From: Acidobacteriaceae bacterium
GTDB lineage: Bacteria > Acidobacteriota > Terriglobia > Terriglobales > Acidobacteriaceae
Assembly (NCBI GenBank): GCA_030041515.1
Contig: JASHNS010000048.1
Location: 1-34,039 of the forward strand
Reading direction: 5' to 3'
DNA: 34,039 nt
Part shown: positions 8,583 to 16,685 of the stretch, in pieces
Layout: the number at the start of each line of letters is the position of its first letter
Position numbering within the stretch: the stretch's first letter is position 1
Position numbers and translations under genes: made by a program
Notes under the pieces: generated by a model
What the model was told of the DNA's origin: nothing
The model's input: only the letters and a program-made list of their open reading frames with translations
Database searches by the model: none

Positions 8583-9086
8583 ATGTCTGGCAGAGTTATG
8601 TTCGCCCTCGCTCTTATCGGCCTCTTCGCCCCGCCGCTTCTGGCACAGGGAGACACCGTCTGCGTCTTCCAGGGCAAGGAGTCGCACGACATCGCGTCGC
8701 AATACGCCTCCGATCCGCAGAACGTCGTCGCGGAACTTTCCGGGAAGACCCTGTCCGGAGGAGCCACGGTTCAGGCGATTGCGGTTTCAGGCGTAGATCC
8801 GAAACAGGAGGATGCCGCGGCCCAGAGCCATCAGTGCGGCTATATCCTCACCCTCCGGCGATCGGTGATTCTTGCTGCCCCTGCCGGAGTTGCCGGGAAT
8901 ATGGGCAACGGAGGGGACAGCCCCCACATGAACCAGGCGGCGATGGACCAGCAGAACGACGCCCGCCTCGACTACACTCTGCGGAAGACTGGCTCGAAGA
9001 AGAAGTTACTGAATGGCGAGAGCGATAGTTCGTCGCCCTGGGCCCACGTCAGCGACGAAGTGGTGAAGAAACTTTCGCGGCAATAG
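8583..9086 (+). CDS. Small predicted secreted protein of unknown function
   Basis: 167 residues. The N-terminal signal peptide (MSGRVMFALALIGLFAPPLL, cleavage after LAQG) is followed by a domain with two cysteines (TVCVFQG and HQCGYIL), a Gly/Asn/Met-rich segment (AGNMGNGGDSPHMNQAAMDQ) and a basic C-terminal part (DYTLRKTGSKKK, VVKKLSRQ). The ATG at 8583 has AAGGAG 6 nt upstream. I do not recognise the family. A 15-bp piece of its coding sequence recurs in the non-coding DNA just downstream (see findings). Confidence 0.75.
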   Translation: MSGRVMFALALIGLFAPPLLAQGDTVCVFQGKESHDIASQYASDPQNVVAELSGKTLSGGATVQAIAVSGVDPKQEDAAAQSHQCGYILTLRRSVILAAPAGVAGNMGNGGDSPHMNQAAMDQQNDARLDYTLRKTGSKKKLLNGESDSSSPWAHVSDEVVKKLSRQ

Positions 9087-9158
9087 CGCCGCGAGTGCCG
9101 TGGTTCCGGCCGGTATCGCTGGCCTGGAAGCGCCAGAGTCAAAAGCTCAATCTCGGTG

Positions 9159-9193
9159 AGGAGCATGCTTGAATCCTGCCGAGGTATGCTCCT
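9159..9193. terminator. Stem-loop between convergent genes (weak terminator candidate)
   Basis: AGGAGCAT (9159-9166) pairs with ATGCTCCT (9186-9193); a G-T wobble and a C-G pair extend the stem to 10 with a 15-nt loop. It lies between the 8583 gene and the convergent mqnD. There is no T-tract on either side, so termination is uncertain. Confidence 0.3.
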
Positions 9194-9268
9194 TACAGCT
9201 CTCGCCACCTTCGGCGCGACTACACTCTGCGCAGGAACAGGCTGAAGCAGAAGCCCGAACCTTGAGGA

Positions 9269-10147
9269 TCATCCCACGAAATCGACCCTGACTGGGTGTG
9301 GAATGATGCCGCGCTCGTGGCCCATCGCCAGAAGGCGCCGGATGGCTTCGCGGCCATCCTCGCCGTAATTGAGAGTACGCTCATTCACATACATGCCGAC
9401 AAACTTGTCGGCAAGGCTCGTATCCAGATCGCGAGCGAATTGCATGGCGTAATCCAGAGCCTCGCCGCGGTGATCCAGCCCATACTGAATGCTGTCCCGG
9501 AGCGCCTGGGTCAAAATTTGCATGGGTCCTTCGCCCAGGGAACGCCGGATCGCATTCCCACCCAGAGGCAGCGGCAACTTTGTCTGGTCCCGCCACCACA
9601 CGCCCAAATCCAGAATCCGGTGCAGTCCGCTCTGCGGGTACGTCAGTTGCCCCTCGTGAATAATGAGGCCTGCGACGAAGTTCCCCGCCAGTACCTGAGG
9701 AATGATCTGATCGAAGGGGACGACCGCAGTCTCGATCTCCGGCGCAAAGAGCTTCAGCGCCAGATAAGCGGTGGTGAGCGTTCCCGGCACCGCGATCCGC
9801 ACTTTCCGGATTTCGTCCAGATCGAAGGCCCTGGTGGCGACGATCATCGGACCGTAGCCTTCCCCCACAGACCCGCCGCAGGTCATCAGAGCGTAGTTGT
9901 CCTGCATATACGGATAGGCGTGGAACGAGATGGCGGTGACATCGAAGAAAGCTTCCCGAATCGCGCGCTGATTGAGCGACTCAATGTCGCAAAGGACGTG
10001 GCTGAACTTGTATCCATTGACGCGAACCTTGTTCGTCGCCAACCCATAAAACATGAAGGCATCGTCGGAGTCCGGACTATGGGCAATGCTGATCTCTCGA
10101 ATGGCAGAAGCGGCGGGAATATCCGCCGTGGAAGAAGTAGCGCTCAA
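9269..10147 (-). CDS. mqnD: 1,4-dihydroxy-6-naphthoate synthase (futalosine menaquinone pathway)
   Basis: MqnD converts cyclic dehypoxanthinyl futalosine to 1,4-dihydroxy-6-naphthoate, a late headgroup step of the alternative (futalosine) menaquinone route. The 292-residue protein has the periplasmic-binding-protein-like fold of the MqnA/MqnD family (PF02621): ISIAHSPDSDDAFMFYGLA near the N-terminus, DVTAISFHAYPYMQDNYALM, the Gly-rich GSVGEGYGPMIVA, and VAGLIIHEGQLTYPQSG. The HSPDSDDAFMFYG opening fits MqnD better than MqnA. The start is a TTG at 10147-10145 with GAGAGG 7 nt upstream; no in-frame ATG or GTG lies upstream. A short leader frame ends across this TTG (separate entry). No other mqn gene is in the window, but the gene implies that respiration here uses menaquinone, in line with the sdh type. 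Confidence 0.9.
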   Translation of the reverse strand: MSATSSTADIPAASAIREISIAHSPDSDDAFMFYGLATNKVRVNGYKFSHVLCDIESLNQRAIREAFFDVTAISFHAYPYMQDNYALMTCGGSVGEGYGPMIVATRAFDLDEIRKVRIAVPGTLTTAYLALKLFAPEIETAVVPFDQIIPQVLAGNFVAGLIIHEGQLTYPQSGLHRILDLGVWWRDQTKLPLPLGGNAIRRSLGEGPMQILTQALRDSIQYGLDHRGEALDYAMQFARDLDTSLADKFVGMYVNERTLNYGEDGREAIRRLLAMGHERGIIPHPVRVDFVG

Positions 10148-10179
10148 GGCAGAACCTCTCTATCGTGCGTACACTTCAT
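10144..10179 (-). other. Possible 11-codon leader ORF overlapping the mqnD TTG start
   Basis: ATG at 10179-10177, preceded closely by GGAG (10184-10181), opens a frame for MKCTHDREVLP that stops with TGA at 10146-10144. The stop overlaps the mqnD TTG as TTGA. Such an arrangement can couple translation of the two frames. The spacing between GGAG and ATG is very short (one base), so translation of the leader is doubtful. Confidence 0.25.
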
Positions 10180-10280
10180 TCTCCTATAAACCTCTGCGGA
10201 TTTCCTTCCGGCTTTGTAAACTTCAGGCCGAAGCCGGCGCGGCGGCGCGCTGGCGGCCTACAATAAAGCCAGCCCCTGCT

Positions 10281-12428
10281 ATGCGTCTTCGCTTTGCTTT
10301 TACGATTCCCGGCGCGCTCCTGTTGGCCGTGGCGGCTATGGCCCAGGCTGCGCCGCAGGCCGCCTCACATCCGGTCCTCACTGCGAAGCACGTGCGTGTG
10401 ACCCTGCTGGTTCCGCCGCAGCAGTTATACCCGGGACAATCGTTCACTGCGGGACTCGAATTCCAGATGGAGTCGGGCTGGCACGTCTACTGGATCAATG
10501 CCGGCGATTCCGGGGAGCCGCCTGCGGTGCAGTGGACGCTCCCCGCAGGTATCACTGCAGGCTCGCTGGAGTTTCCGCCACCGCAGCGGCTGCCCCTCGG
10601 TCCACTGATGGATTTCGGGTATCAAAACCAGGTCGTCTTTCCGGTGCCCATACGTGTTACCGCGGACTTCCATCCATCCGCGATGCAGACGCGGATGGCC
10701 GGCCATCTCAGCTGGCTTGTTTGCCGCGAGGTCTGCATTCCGGAAAAGGGAGACATTTCTGTCAGCCGCACGGCTCTGAGGGCCGCTCCTGCCGTTGCGG
10801 TGACTGACCCGGCAGCACAAACGCTCATTGCCCGATATGAAAGCAAACTACCCAAGCCGCTGCCCATGGGCGATGCCGCTCATTTTCGCTCGACGGCAAG
10901 CGGGTTTGTGCTCGACGTGCGGACCGGTTCGCGGGAACCGACTGCTCAGTTCTTCCCTCTCGACCCGTCGGTGATTGCCAATGCTGCGCCGCAGGCCGCG
11001 AAACCGCTGCCCAAGGGCGTCCAGCTCACCCTGGCTAAGGATGGAAGTCTGCAATCGCCGCCCCAGCGTTTGAAGGGGCTGATCGAGCTGCCGGGCGGCA
11101 CGGCCTACCTCATCCAGGCCACTCCCGGATCGACGGCGCAAGCCGGCGGAATCCTGGGTTCTTCCGGCCATTTGGCCGGAATTTTGGGCTTTGCCTTTCT
11201 CGGCGGCATGATTCTCAACCTCATGCCGTGCGTCTTCCCGGTTCTGTTCATCAAGGCACTGGCGCTGGTGCAGTCCTCGCAGGAGGAGCGCAGACATCTG
11301 CGCATCCATGGGTGGATCTACACGCTTGGAATTCTGGTCTCCTTCTGGGCTGTCGTGGCCGTCCTGGTCAGCCTGCGAGCGGCAGGACGGCAGCTGGGCT
11401 GGGGATTCCAGTTCCAGTCCCCAATCTTTCTGGCTCTGGTGGCGATGCTGCTCTTCTTCCTTGGGCTCGCCCTGGCCGGGCAGTTTGAAGTCGGCCTCTC
11501 GCTGACCGGAGCCGGCAGCTCACTGGCGGAGAAACAGGGATTCGCCGGCAGTTTCTTCACCGGCGTCTTAGCCATGCTGGTGGCAACGCCGTGTACCGCG
11601 CCCTTCATGGGCGCAGCGATTGGATACGCCCTGGCGCACTCCGTCGCCGTCAGCTTCGCCGTCTTCACCGCTCTCGGACTGGGCCTCGCCGCACCATACG
11701 TGCTGCTCGCGTACTTCCCCGCGTGGGCGCGGCTGTTGCCCAGGCCGGGACGCTGGATGGAAACCCTCAAACAGGCTGTTTCCATCCCCATTTTTGCTAC
11801 GGTGATCTGGCTGGTATGGGTTTTTGCGCAGGTGGCCGGAGTTTCCGCACTGGGGGGCCTGCTCGCGTCCTTTCTGCTGCTGGCAATCGCCGGTTGGTTC
11901 CTGGGACGCTGGCCTGGCCGACGCGCGCCCGCTACCGCAGCGGTGCTAATTTTGGCTGCCGCGATTGCCGTGCCGGTGTGGGCGGTGCGCAGTTTCGGGC
12001 CGTCTGACGCCACACAGGTTGACGCATCGATTCAGCAGGGCAAATTGGCTCGATCGGGTAGCTGGCAGCCCTTCAGTCCTGCTTTATTGGATCAGGATCG
12101 CGAACAGGGCCGCGCTGTCTTCGTCGATTTCACGGCAAGCTGGTGCCTGAGCTGCCAGGTGAATGAGCGGCTCATCCTTGATAATGCCGAAGTTCAGGAG
12201 AGATTCCGCCAATCCGGCATTGCGCTGCTGCGCGCCGACTGGACGAATCAGAACCCGGTGATCACACAGACGCTTGCGGCGCTGGGGCGCAGCGGCGTCC
12301 CAACCTACGTGATTTATCCTGCCGATCGATCGGCGCCGCCCCAGGTGCTGCCCGAGGTTCTCACCCGCGGGATCGTCATCGCGGCTCTGGGAGCGCTGCC
12401 CCACTCGACCGTCGCGTCAGTCAAGTAA
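10281..12428 (+). CDS. Thiol:disulfide interchange protein, DsbD family (protein-disulfide reductase)
   Basis: 715 residues, laid out as a full DsbD/ScsB-type electron conduit that passes reducing power from cytoplasmic thioredoxin to periplasmic partners. After the signal peptide (MRLRFAFTIPGALLLAVAAM) comes a periplasmic N-domain with a cysteine pair in WLVCREVCIPEKG. A multi-helix membrane domain follows, with the two reactive cysteines in NLMPCVFPVLF and ATPCTAPFMG. The C-terminal thioredoxin-like domain has the CxxC site FTASWCLSCQVNE and the cis-proline loop SGVPTYVIYP. All six expected cysteines are present. The N-domain looks more like ScsB/acidobacterial homologues than E. coli DsbD. 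ATG at 10281 was chosen because the signal peptide begins there; the open frame further upstream overlaps the mqnD start. It is divergent from mqnD and ends 9 bp from the convergent ADOP gene. Confidence 0.92.
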   Translation: MRLRFAFTIPGALLLAVAAMAQAAPQAASHPVLTAKHVRVTLLVPPQQLYPGQSFTAGLEFQMESGWHVYWINAGDSGEPPAVQWTLPAGITAGSLEFPPPQRLPLGPLMDFGYQNQVVFPVPIRVTADFHPSAMQTRMAGHLSWLVCREVCIPEKGDISVSRTALRAAPAVAVTDPAAQTLIARYESKLPKPLPMGDAAHFRSTASGFVLDVRTGSREPTAQFFPLDPSVIANAAPQAAKPLPKGVQLTLAKDGSLQSPPQRLKGLIELPGGTAYLIQATPGSTAQAGGILGSSGHLAGILGFAFLGGMILNLMPCVFPVLFIKALALVQSSQEERRHLRIHGWIYTLGILVSFWAVVAVLVSLRAAGRQLGWGFQFQSPIFLALVAMLLFFLGLALAGQFEVGLSLTGAGSSLAEKQGFAGSFFTGVLAMLVATPCTAPFMGAAIGYALAHSVAVSFAVFTALGLGLAAPYVLLAYFPAWARLLPRPGRWMETLKQAVSIPIFATVIWLVWVFAQVAGVSALGGLLASFLLLAIAGWFLGRWPGRRAPATAAVLILAAAIAVPVWAVRSFGPSDATQVDASIQQGKLARSGSWQPFSPALLDQDREQGRAVFVDFTASWCLSCQVNERLILDNAEVQERFRQSGIALLRADWTNQNPVITQTLAALGRSGVPTYVIYPADRSAPPQVLPEVLTRGIVIAALGALPHSTVASVK

Positions 12429-12437
12429 GCGCAGCGG

Positions 12438-14927
12438 CTACTCTCCTCGCAGCGCCTTGTTCGGATCGACGGAAGCGGCGCGCCGCGCGGGCAGTGCGGA
12501 GGCTGCCACGGCCAGCAGGAGAACCGCGAGAGCTGCGCCGAGCATGGTGAGGGGATCGAAGCGGCTGACACCGAACAGGAAAGAACGCAGAAGGCCGGAG
12601 GCTGCCACGGCTCCCGCCAGTCCCAGCACACAGCCGATTCCCGCGAGCGTCAGCCCTGAGCGCAGAACCAGCCGCACAATGTCTGAGCTCTCCGCACCCA
12701 GAGCCATCCGGATCGCCATCTCCTGCACGCGTGCCGCAGTGGAAAAGGCGATCACACTGTAAATCCCCAGAACCGCCAGCAGCAGGGCGGCCAACGCAAA
12801 GGCCGATACCAATACGGTATTGAAGCGCCGGGAAGCTTCGCTTTTCGAAACTACCTGCTCCATCGTTTCAAGATGGCTCAGGGGCAATTGCGAATCGATT
12901 GAGCCGACCACCCTGCGTAAGACAGCCTCAGTCTGCCGGGGGGGCAAAACCGAACGAACCAGGATAGCCCCCGCGTTGCCGTTGATGTCTCCCGGCGTGG
13001 CAAAGGAGCCGATGTCCTTCTCCTGCTGCGCCAGCGGGAGATAGAATTGGCCGCCCGCATCTTCATCTGGCGACCCAATCTTGGCATCCGCCACCTCTCC
13101 CACGATCGTCAGCCATGGGGTCTGCATTTGTGGGGTGCCCAATCGCATTCGCTTGCCGAGGGGATTCTCGCCCGGCCACAGACGACTGGCAAGTTCGCGA
13201 TTCACGACCACGATCAAAGGAGCGTTCGCGTCATCTTGCTCGGTCAGCAGCCGGCCTCGTAACAAGGGAATCCCGGCGGCGCGGAAGAAGTCGCCCACCA
13301 CATCAAATGGGGCAGCCGCGGCGCTGCCGTTGGTCCCTACGGCGCTGCCTTCGGCGACAATCGGCTCCTCTGGCGCCATATCTGCCCCTGGCAGCACGGT
13401 GGTTAGTGCGGCATACTGCGTGCCCGGGGTTTCCCGCAACCGGGTAAGCAGTTCCCTATCGAACGCGTCCACTTTCGCCTGATCGCTGTACTGCCCCGGG
13501 GGGAGCGAATACTGTGCAGAAACGGCGTGAGCCGGGTCAAATCCGAGGTCCACATCGCTCATCCTTGCAAAGCTGCGCAAGAGCAGACCGGATGCCGTCA
13601 GCAACATGAGGGCGATGGTCACCTCCCCCACGACCAGAGCCGAACGCAGCCATGTCTGGTTGCCGCCAGCCGAGCCGCTACGGCCGCCCTCTTTCAGCGT
13701 GGCATTCACATTGGTGCGCAGCGCGGCAAATGCAGGAGCCATTCCGCACAGCAGGCCGGTGAGCAGCGCCAAGCCGACCGCAAAGGCAGAAACGGTCCAG
13801 TTCAGCCGAATGTCATCAATGCGCGGCAGACTGGCGGGAACCCAACTCCGCCCGAGGCGAACAGCCAATGCGGCGAGTCCAATGCCGAGCACGCCACCGG
13901 TCAGGCTCAGGGTCAGGGATTCCAGCAGGGCCTGCCGCAACAGCGCCCTGGCCGGCGCGCCCAGCGCCAGGCGAACGGCGATCTCCCGCTGGTGCTGGAT
14001 GGCCCGGACCAGCAGCAGCCCGGCGAGGTTCGCACAAGCGATCAGCAACACGACCGCGACGGCCAGCAGCAGCAACTGCAGGAGCGGCCTGGCCTGCTCC
14101 ACGGTGACCTGCCCGAGGGGACGCACGATCGCCCGAATGTGTAAGCTTGCCAGATCTGCCGGGCGCTCGCGCACAATCTCCTGCGCCACTCGCTCGGCGT
14201 CATTCTGCGCCGCAGCGACGGTCACACCCGGATTGAGCCGGCCCACCATCGCCCAGGCCCAGTCGGCGCCTTCTTCCGGATTGAGTTCCACGGCGGTGTA
14301 ACTCATGGGAACCCACAGCTCGCACCGGCTCACGATGCCCACCGCTATCGGGAACTCGAAATTCCGGGGCATGACGCCAATCACAACGTAAGGCTTGCGA
14401 TCCAGTTCAATTCTCCGGCCGAGGATTTTCGGGTCGGCTGCAAAACGTGTCTTCCACATGCTGTAACTAAGCACGGCGACGGACGCCCCGTTCGCGTCTT
14501 CCTGTGCTGTATAGAGCCTGCCCAGGAGGGGGGGCACCTGCAGCGCCGCAAAGACCCCGGGGGTCATTCGCGCCACCGCGATCTGCGCGGGCTGCCCAGC
14601 ACCCGAAAGCGCCAGATTTTCGAGCTGATACGCGCCCAGATTCGCAAACGAATGCGTTCCCTGCGAATAGGCGATCGCATCCCTGGCGCTGACGGGACCC
14701 TGCTCGTACGAATCCAGATGGGCTTTACCGATCTGATCACCCAGGGTCACGAGCTGCTCCGGCGCGGGGAAAGGCAGCGGCCGCAGCAGGATGCCGTTCA
14801 CCACGGAGAAGATCGCGGTCGTGGCCCCGATGCCAAAAGCCAGCATGAGGATCGCCGTGATCGTAAATCCAGGTGATTTCGCCAGTTGCCGGCAAGCCAG
14901 CTTGAGATCGGAGATGAAACGCTGCAT
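12438..14927 (-). CDS. ABC transporter permease of the acidobacterial duplicated orphan permease (ADOP) type
   Basis: 829 residues, made of two MacB/FtsX-like permease halves in one chain. The first half opens with DLKLACRQLAKSPGFTITAI, then a membrane helix and AIFSVVNGILLRPLPFPAPE, a large extracytoplasmic domain (~60-270) and three helices (~280-400, including LLIACANLAGLLLVRAIQHQ and REIAVRLALGA). The second half repeats the plan and ends with helices containing VQEMAIRMALGAE and a C-terminal ARRAASVDPNKALRGE. This arrangement, without its own ATPase, is the ADOP family abundant in Acidobacteriota. The function is not established; MacB relatives export peptides, antibiotics or lipoproteins. 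No ATP-binding subunit and no PadR-type regulator lies next to it, fitting the 'orphan' label. ATG at 14927 gives the conserved N-terminus; its RBS is weak. Confidence 0.93.
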   Translation of the reverse strand: MQRFISDLKLACRQLAKSPGFTITAILMLAFGIGATTAIFSVVNGILLRPLPFPAPEQLVTLGDQIGKAHLDSYEQGPVSARDAIAYSQGTHSFANLGAYQLENLALSGAGQPAQIAVARMTPGVFAALQVPPLLGRLYTAQEDANGASVAVLSYSMWKTRFAADPKILGRRIELDRKPYVVIGVMPRNFEFPIAVGIVSRCELWVPMSYTAVELNPEEGADWAWAMVGRLNPGVTVAAAQNDAERVAQEIVRERPADLASLHIRAIVRPLGQVTVEQARPLLQLLLLAVAVVLLIACANLAGLLLVRAIQHQREIAVRLALGAPARALLRQALLESLTLSLTGGVLGIGLAALAVRLGRSWVPASLPRIDDIRLNWTVSAFAVGLALLTGLLCGMAPAFAALRTNVNATLKEGGRSGSAGGNQTWLRSALVVGEVTIALMLLTASGLLLRSFARMSDVDLGFDPAHAVSAQYSLPPGQYSDQAKVDAFDRELLTRLRETPGTQYAALTTVLPGADMAPEEPIVAEGSAVGTNGSAAAAPFDVVGDFFRAAGIPLLRGRLLTEQDDANAPLIVVVNRELASRLWPGENPLGKRMRLGTPQMQTPWLTIVGEVADAKIGSPDEDAGGQFYLPLAQQEKDIGSFATPGDINGNAGAILVRSVLPPRQTEAVLRRVVGSIDSQLPLSHLETMEQVVSKSEASRRFNTVLVSAFALAALLLAVLGIYSVIAFSTAARVQEMAIRMALGAESSDIVRLVLRSGLTLAGIGCVLGLAGAVAASGLLRSFLFGVSRFDPLTMLGAALAVLLLAVAASALPARRAASVDPNKALRGE

Positions 14928-14969
14928 AGGCCTCAGACCGTCGTTCCGGGTCCCCTCACGGTCCTCTTA

Positions 14970-14997
14970 ACTAAACCACAAGATTAATCAAATGCAA
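14970..14997 (-). promoter_or_regulatory. Weak promoter candidate for the ADOP permease gene
   Basis: On the minus strand TTGCAT (14997-14992) and TTTAGT (14975-14970) are 16 bp apart in an AT-rich patch (14966-15000) that stands out from the GC-rich surroundings, about 35-40 bp upstream of the ATG at 14927. Both hexamers match consensus at 4/6. Confidence 0.3.
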
Positions 14998-15078
14998 ACC
15001 TCTAACCGCACCGCCCGAGCATGTTATCAGCACTTAGCTCCAAAGCGCGAGGGGGCTATCCGTAACGAGCCATTTTTC

Positions 15079-15432
15079 TTAGGCATGCCCCGCCGCGAAG
15101 GCCCAGGCGTGCCCCAACCCGAAATTTGCCAGCGAGCAGATAAGAATGGCAATTGCGTCAGACAGGATGATCGGCAATCGCGTTCCGCCCACCAGGATGC
15201 GGAGCAGGCAAAGGTTGCCGATCAGCGAGACGATTCCGTTTGAGAGTTGAAATCTCGCAAATCGAGTCATGAGAGGCGAGGACTCCTTCCGGTCGGGCCA
15301 CGTATAGTGCAGGTGCCAAACGAAGTTATGCAGGAGGGTCAATTCCAGCGCGGCCAGGGTGGCAAGGAGATAATGACCTCCGGTCCAGTGATTCAGGACC
15401 GCGAGGACGGTCAATTGCAGCGCCATTCCCAT
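15079..15432 (-). CDS. GtrA-like membrane protein, probably clipped at the N-terminus
   Basis: 117 residues with four predicted membrane helices. It matches the GtrA family (PF04138), small flippase-like or accessory proteins for transfer of lipid-linked sugars in surface polysaccharide modification. Supporting segments are HYLLATLAALELTLLHNFVW followed by HLHYTWPDR, then RFARFQLSNGIVSLIGNLCL and a final helix with ANFGLGHAWAF. Family members normally begin about 10-15 residues earlier, with a basic RFxxFxxVG stretch. Here the first helix begins almost at once (MGMALQLTVLAVL) and a TGA lies in frame two codons upstream. The 5' end abuts the remnant of another gene (15435-15713), which suggests loss of its true start. 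It may still be functional from ATG 15432 or 15426. Confidence 0.75.
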   Translation of the reverse strand: MGMALQLTVLAVLNHWTGGHYLLATLAALELTLLHNFVWHLHYTWPDRKESSPLMTRFARFQLSNGIVSLIGNLCLLRILVGGTRLPIILSDAIAILICSLANFGLGHAWAFAAGHA

Positions 15433-15434
15433 CG

Positions 15435-15713
15435 TTCACCGCGGCGCTGCTGATCCCGGTGCGGGCCTTTGTGCTCACGGGAGCGTTGCTGCACGCGCCT
15501 GGCTTTCGCGGAAAATTCCTTCGCCTGTGGTTTTTTCTGCTGCCCTTCGACGAGATGTGGGCGCTTTCGCCGTTCCTGCTGCTTCACCACATCAATTTCG
15601 GACTGGCGCTGGCCTGCACCGCGCTGCTGGCGGGATCGCCGTTTGCGCAGCGGTCGCTTGTGCTCATGGGCGCAGCCGGCGAACCGCCTCGAGCTTCCGC
15701 GCCGGCGCTTTAA
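15435..15713 (+). pseudogene. 3' remnant of an unidentified integral membrane protein gene
   Basis: From about 15435 the plus strand encodes a continuous, protein-like sequence starting FTAALLIPVRAFVLTGALLH. It includes the membrane segments LRLWFFLLPFDEMWALSPF and INFGLALACTALLAGSPFAQ, and ends at TAA 15711. To the left the same frame stays open but only as antisense of the GtrA gene and has no usable start; the first in-frame start is a GTG at 15459 without a convincing ribosome binding site. The pattern fits the C-terminal 80-90 residues of a larger membrane protein whose 5' part has been removed. I do not recognise the parent family. An intact 84-residue gene from GTG 15459 cannot be excluded. 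Confidence 0.5.
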
Positions 15714-15722
15714 GAGTCGAGT

Positions 15723-16685
15723 TCAGAACCCGCCGAGGTGCAGGACCATCTCGCAGGCGCTGTATACCCATGGCGAGATTGCCACGGCAGCGGCCGCCGC
15801 AAAAAGGATGACTCCCGCCAGGCCAAAGAGCAGCGAGTTCCGCGAGGAACGCGAATCCATCGGCGGATCCAGCAGGCGCTGAACGCGAACGGCGAGTCCA
15901 GCTTCTCCGCGGGTTAACGCCGCGCAGATGGCACTCGAACGGGAAGGCTTGACAAGCCGGGCGGTGCGAACGAGCGCTTCCGCCAGAAGCAGAGATCGGA
16001 CAGCGTCGCCGCAGGCAGCGTCTTCATCGGCAGCGCAATCGGCTGCAAGTTGCCAGCTCCGTCGCCAGGGGTCGCCGAGAAGCCGCGGCAGGAAGCTGAT
16101 GGAGAGCATCTTCCAGTTGTCGAACTGCGAAATGTGAGCGCGTTCGTGCTCGATGGCGGCCTGAAGAGCGCCCGGGTTGAGGCCGCCCGGCTCGAGCAGT
16201 TTCTCGGAGATAAGAATGAAGGGACGGACGAACCCGACGAGGCAAACTGGAGGAACCGGTTCGGCCAGTGCCAGAATTCGCGTGGCGCCCGGGTGGTCCA
16301 TGACGCGGCCGGAATTCCGACAGGCTCGGGCAAACCGCACTGTACAAATGGTCATACGGAGGCCGCGACAGAGTGCAGCACCAAACCAGATACACACAGC
16401 GGCCACCAACACAAGAGTGAGCCAGCCGATCGTTTCGGCTTCCTGCGTGGGCTCATGCCACAGATACTCCGGAAGGCAGAGAATCCAGGCGATGAAGACC
16501 GCTACCAGCGTCGGGGCGATCTGGGCCAGGTAGAGCAAGCGCTCCCGCAATCGCGAGCCGGCGTCATCAAGCTTGTGCAGGAGGAGGGGCGACATCCAGG
16601 CAAGAACAAGCTGCACGGACGCATACACGAGGCCACCGACCACCGTAAGCAGACAGAACACCCGCAGACCATAAGAGAGCGTCAA
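15723..16685 (-). CDS. BlaR1/MecR1-like M56 family membrane metallopeptidase
   Basis: 320 residues. N-terminal membrane helices (~5-30, ~55-72, ~87-106) are followed by a cytoplasmic zinc peptidase domain with the HExxH motif HERAH (180-184) in AAIEHERAHISQFDNWKML, an acidic stretch DCAADEDAA (216-224) expected to hold the third zinc ligand, and one C-terminal helix (~290-310). There is no penicillin-binding sensor domain, unlike true BlaR1. In M56/BlaI pairs the peptidase relieves repression by its partner repressor. The start is TTG 16685-16683 with AAGGAG 8 nt upstream, overlapping the stop of the BlaI gene as TTGA, so the two are translationally coupled. No beta-lactamase gene is nearby; the signal sensed is unknown. 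It converges on the gene remnant ending at 15713. Confidence 0.9.
   Translation of the reverse strand: MTLSYGLRVFCLLTVVGGLVYASVQLVLAWMSPLLLHKLDDAGSRLRERLLYLAQIAPTLVAVFIAWILCLPEYLWHEPTQEAETIGWLTLVLVAAVCIWFGAALCRGLRMTICTVRFARACRNSGRVMDHPGATRILALAEPVPPVCLVGFVRPFILISEKLLEPGGLNPGALQAAIEHERAHISQFDNWKMLSISFLPRLLGDPWRRSWQLAADCAADEDAACGDAVRSLLLAEALVRTARLVKPSRSSAICAALTRGEAGLAVRVQRLLDPPMDSRSSRNSLLFGLAGVILFAAAAAVAISPWVYSACEMVLHLGGF

Noticed and set aside
9165-9245. 26-codon frame with a signal-like start between the 8583 gene and mqnD
   Set aside because: Very short, its RBS is only one base from the ATG and sits in a hairpin; kept only as part of the duplication observation.
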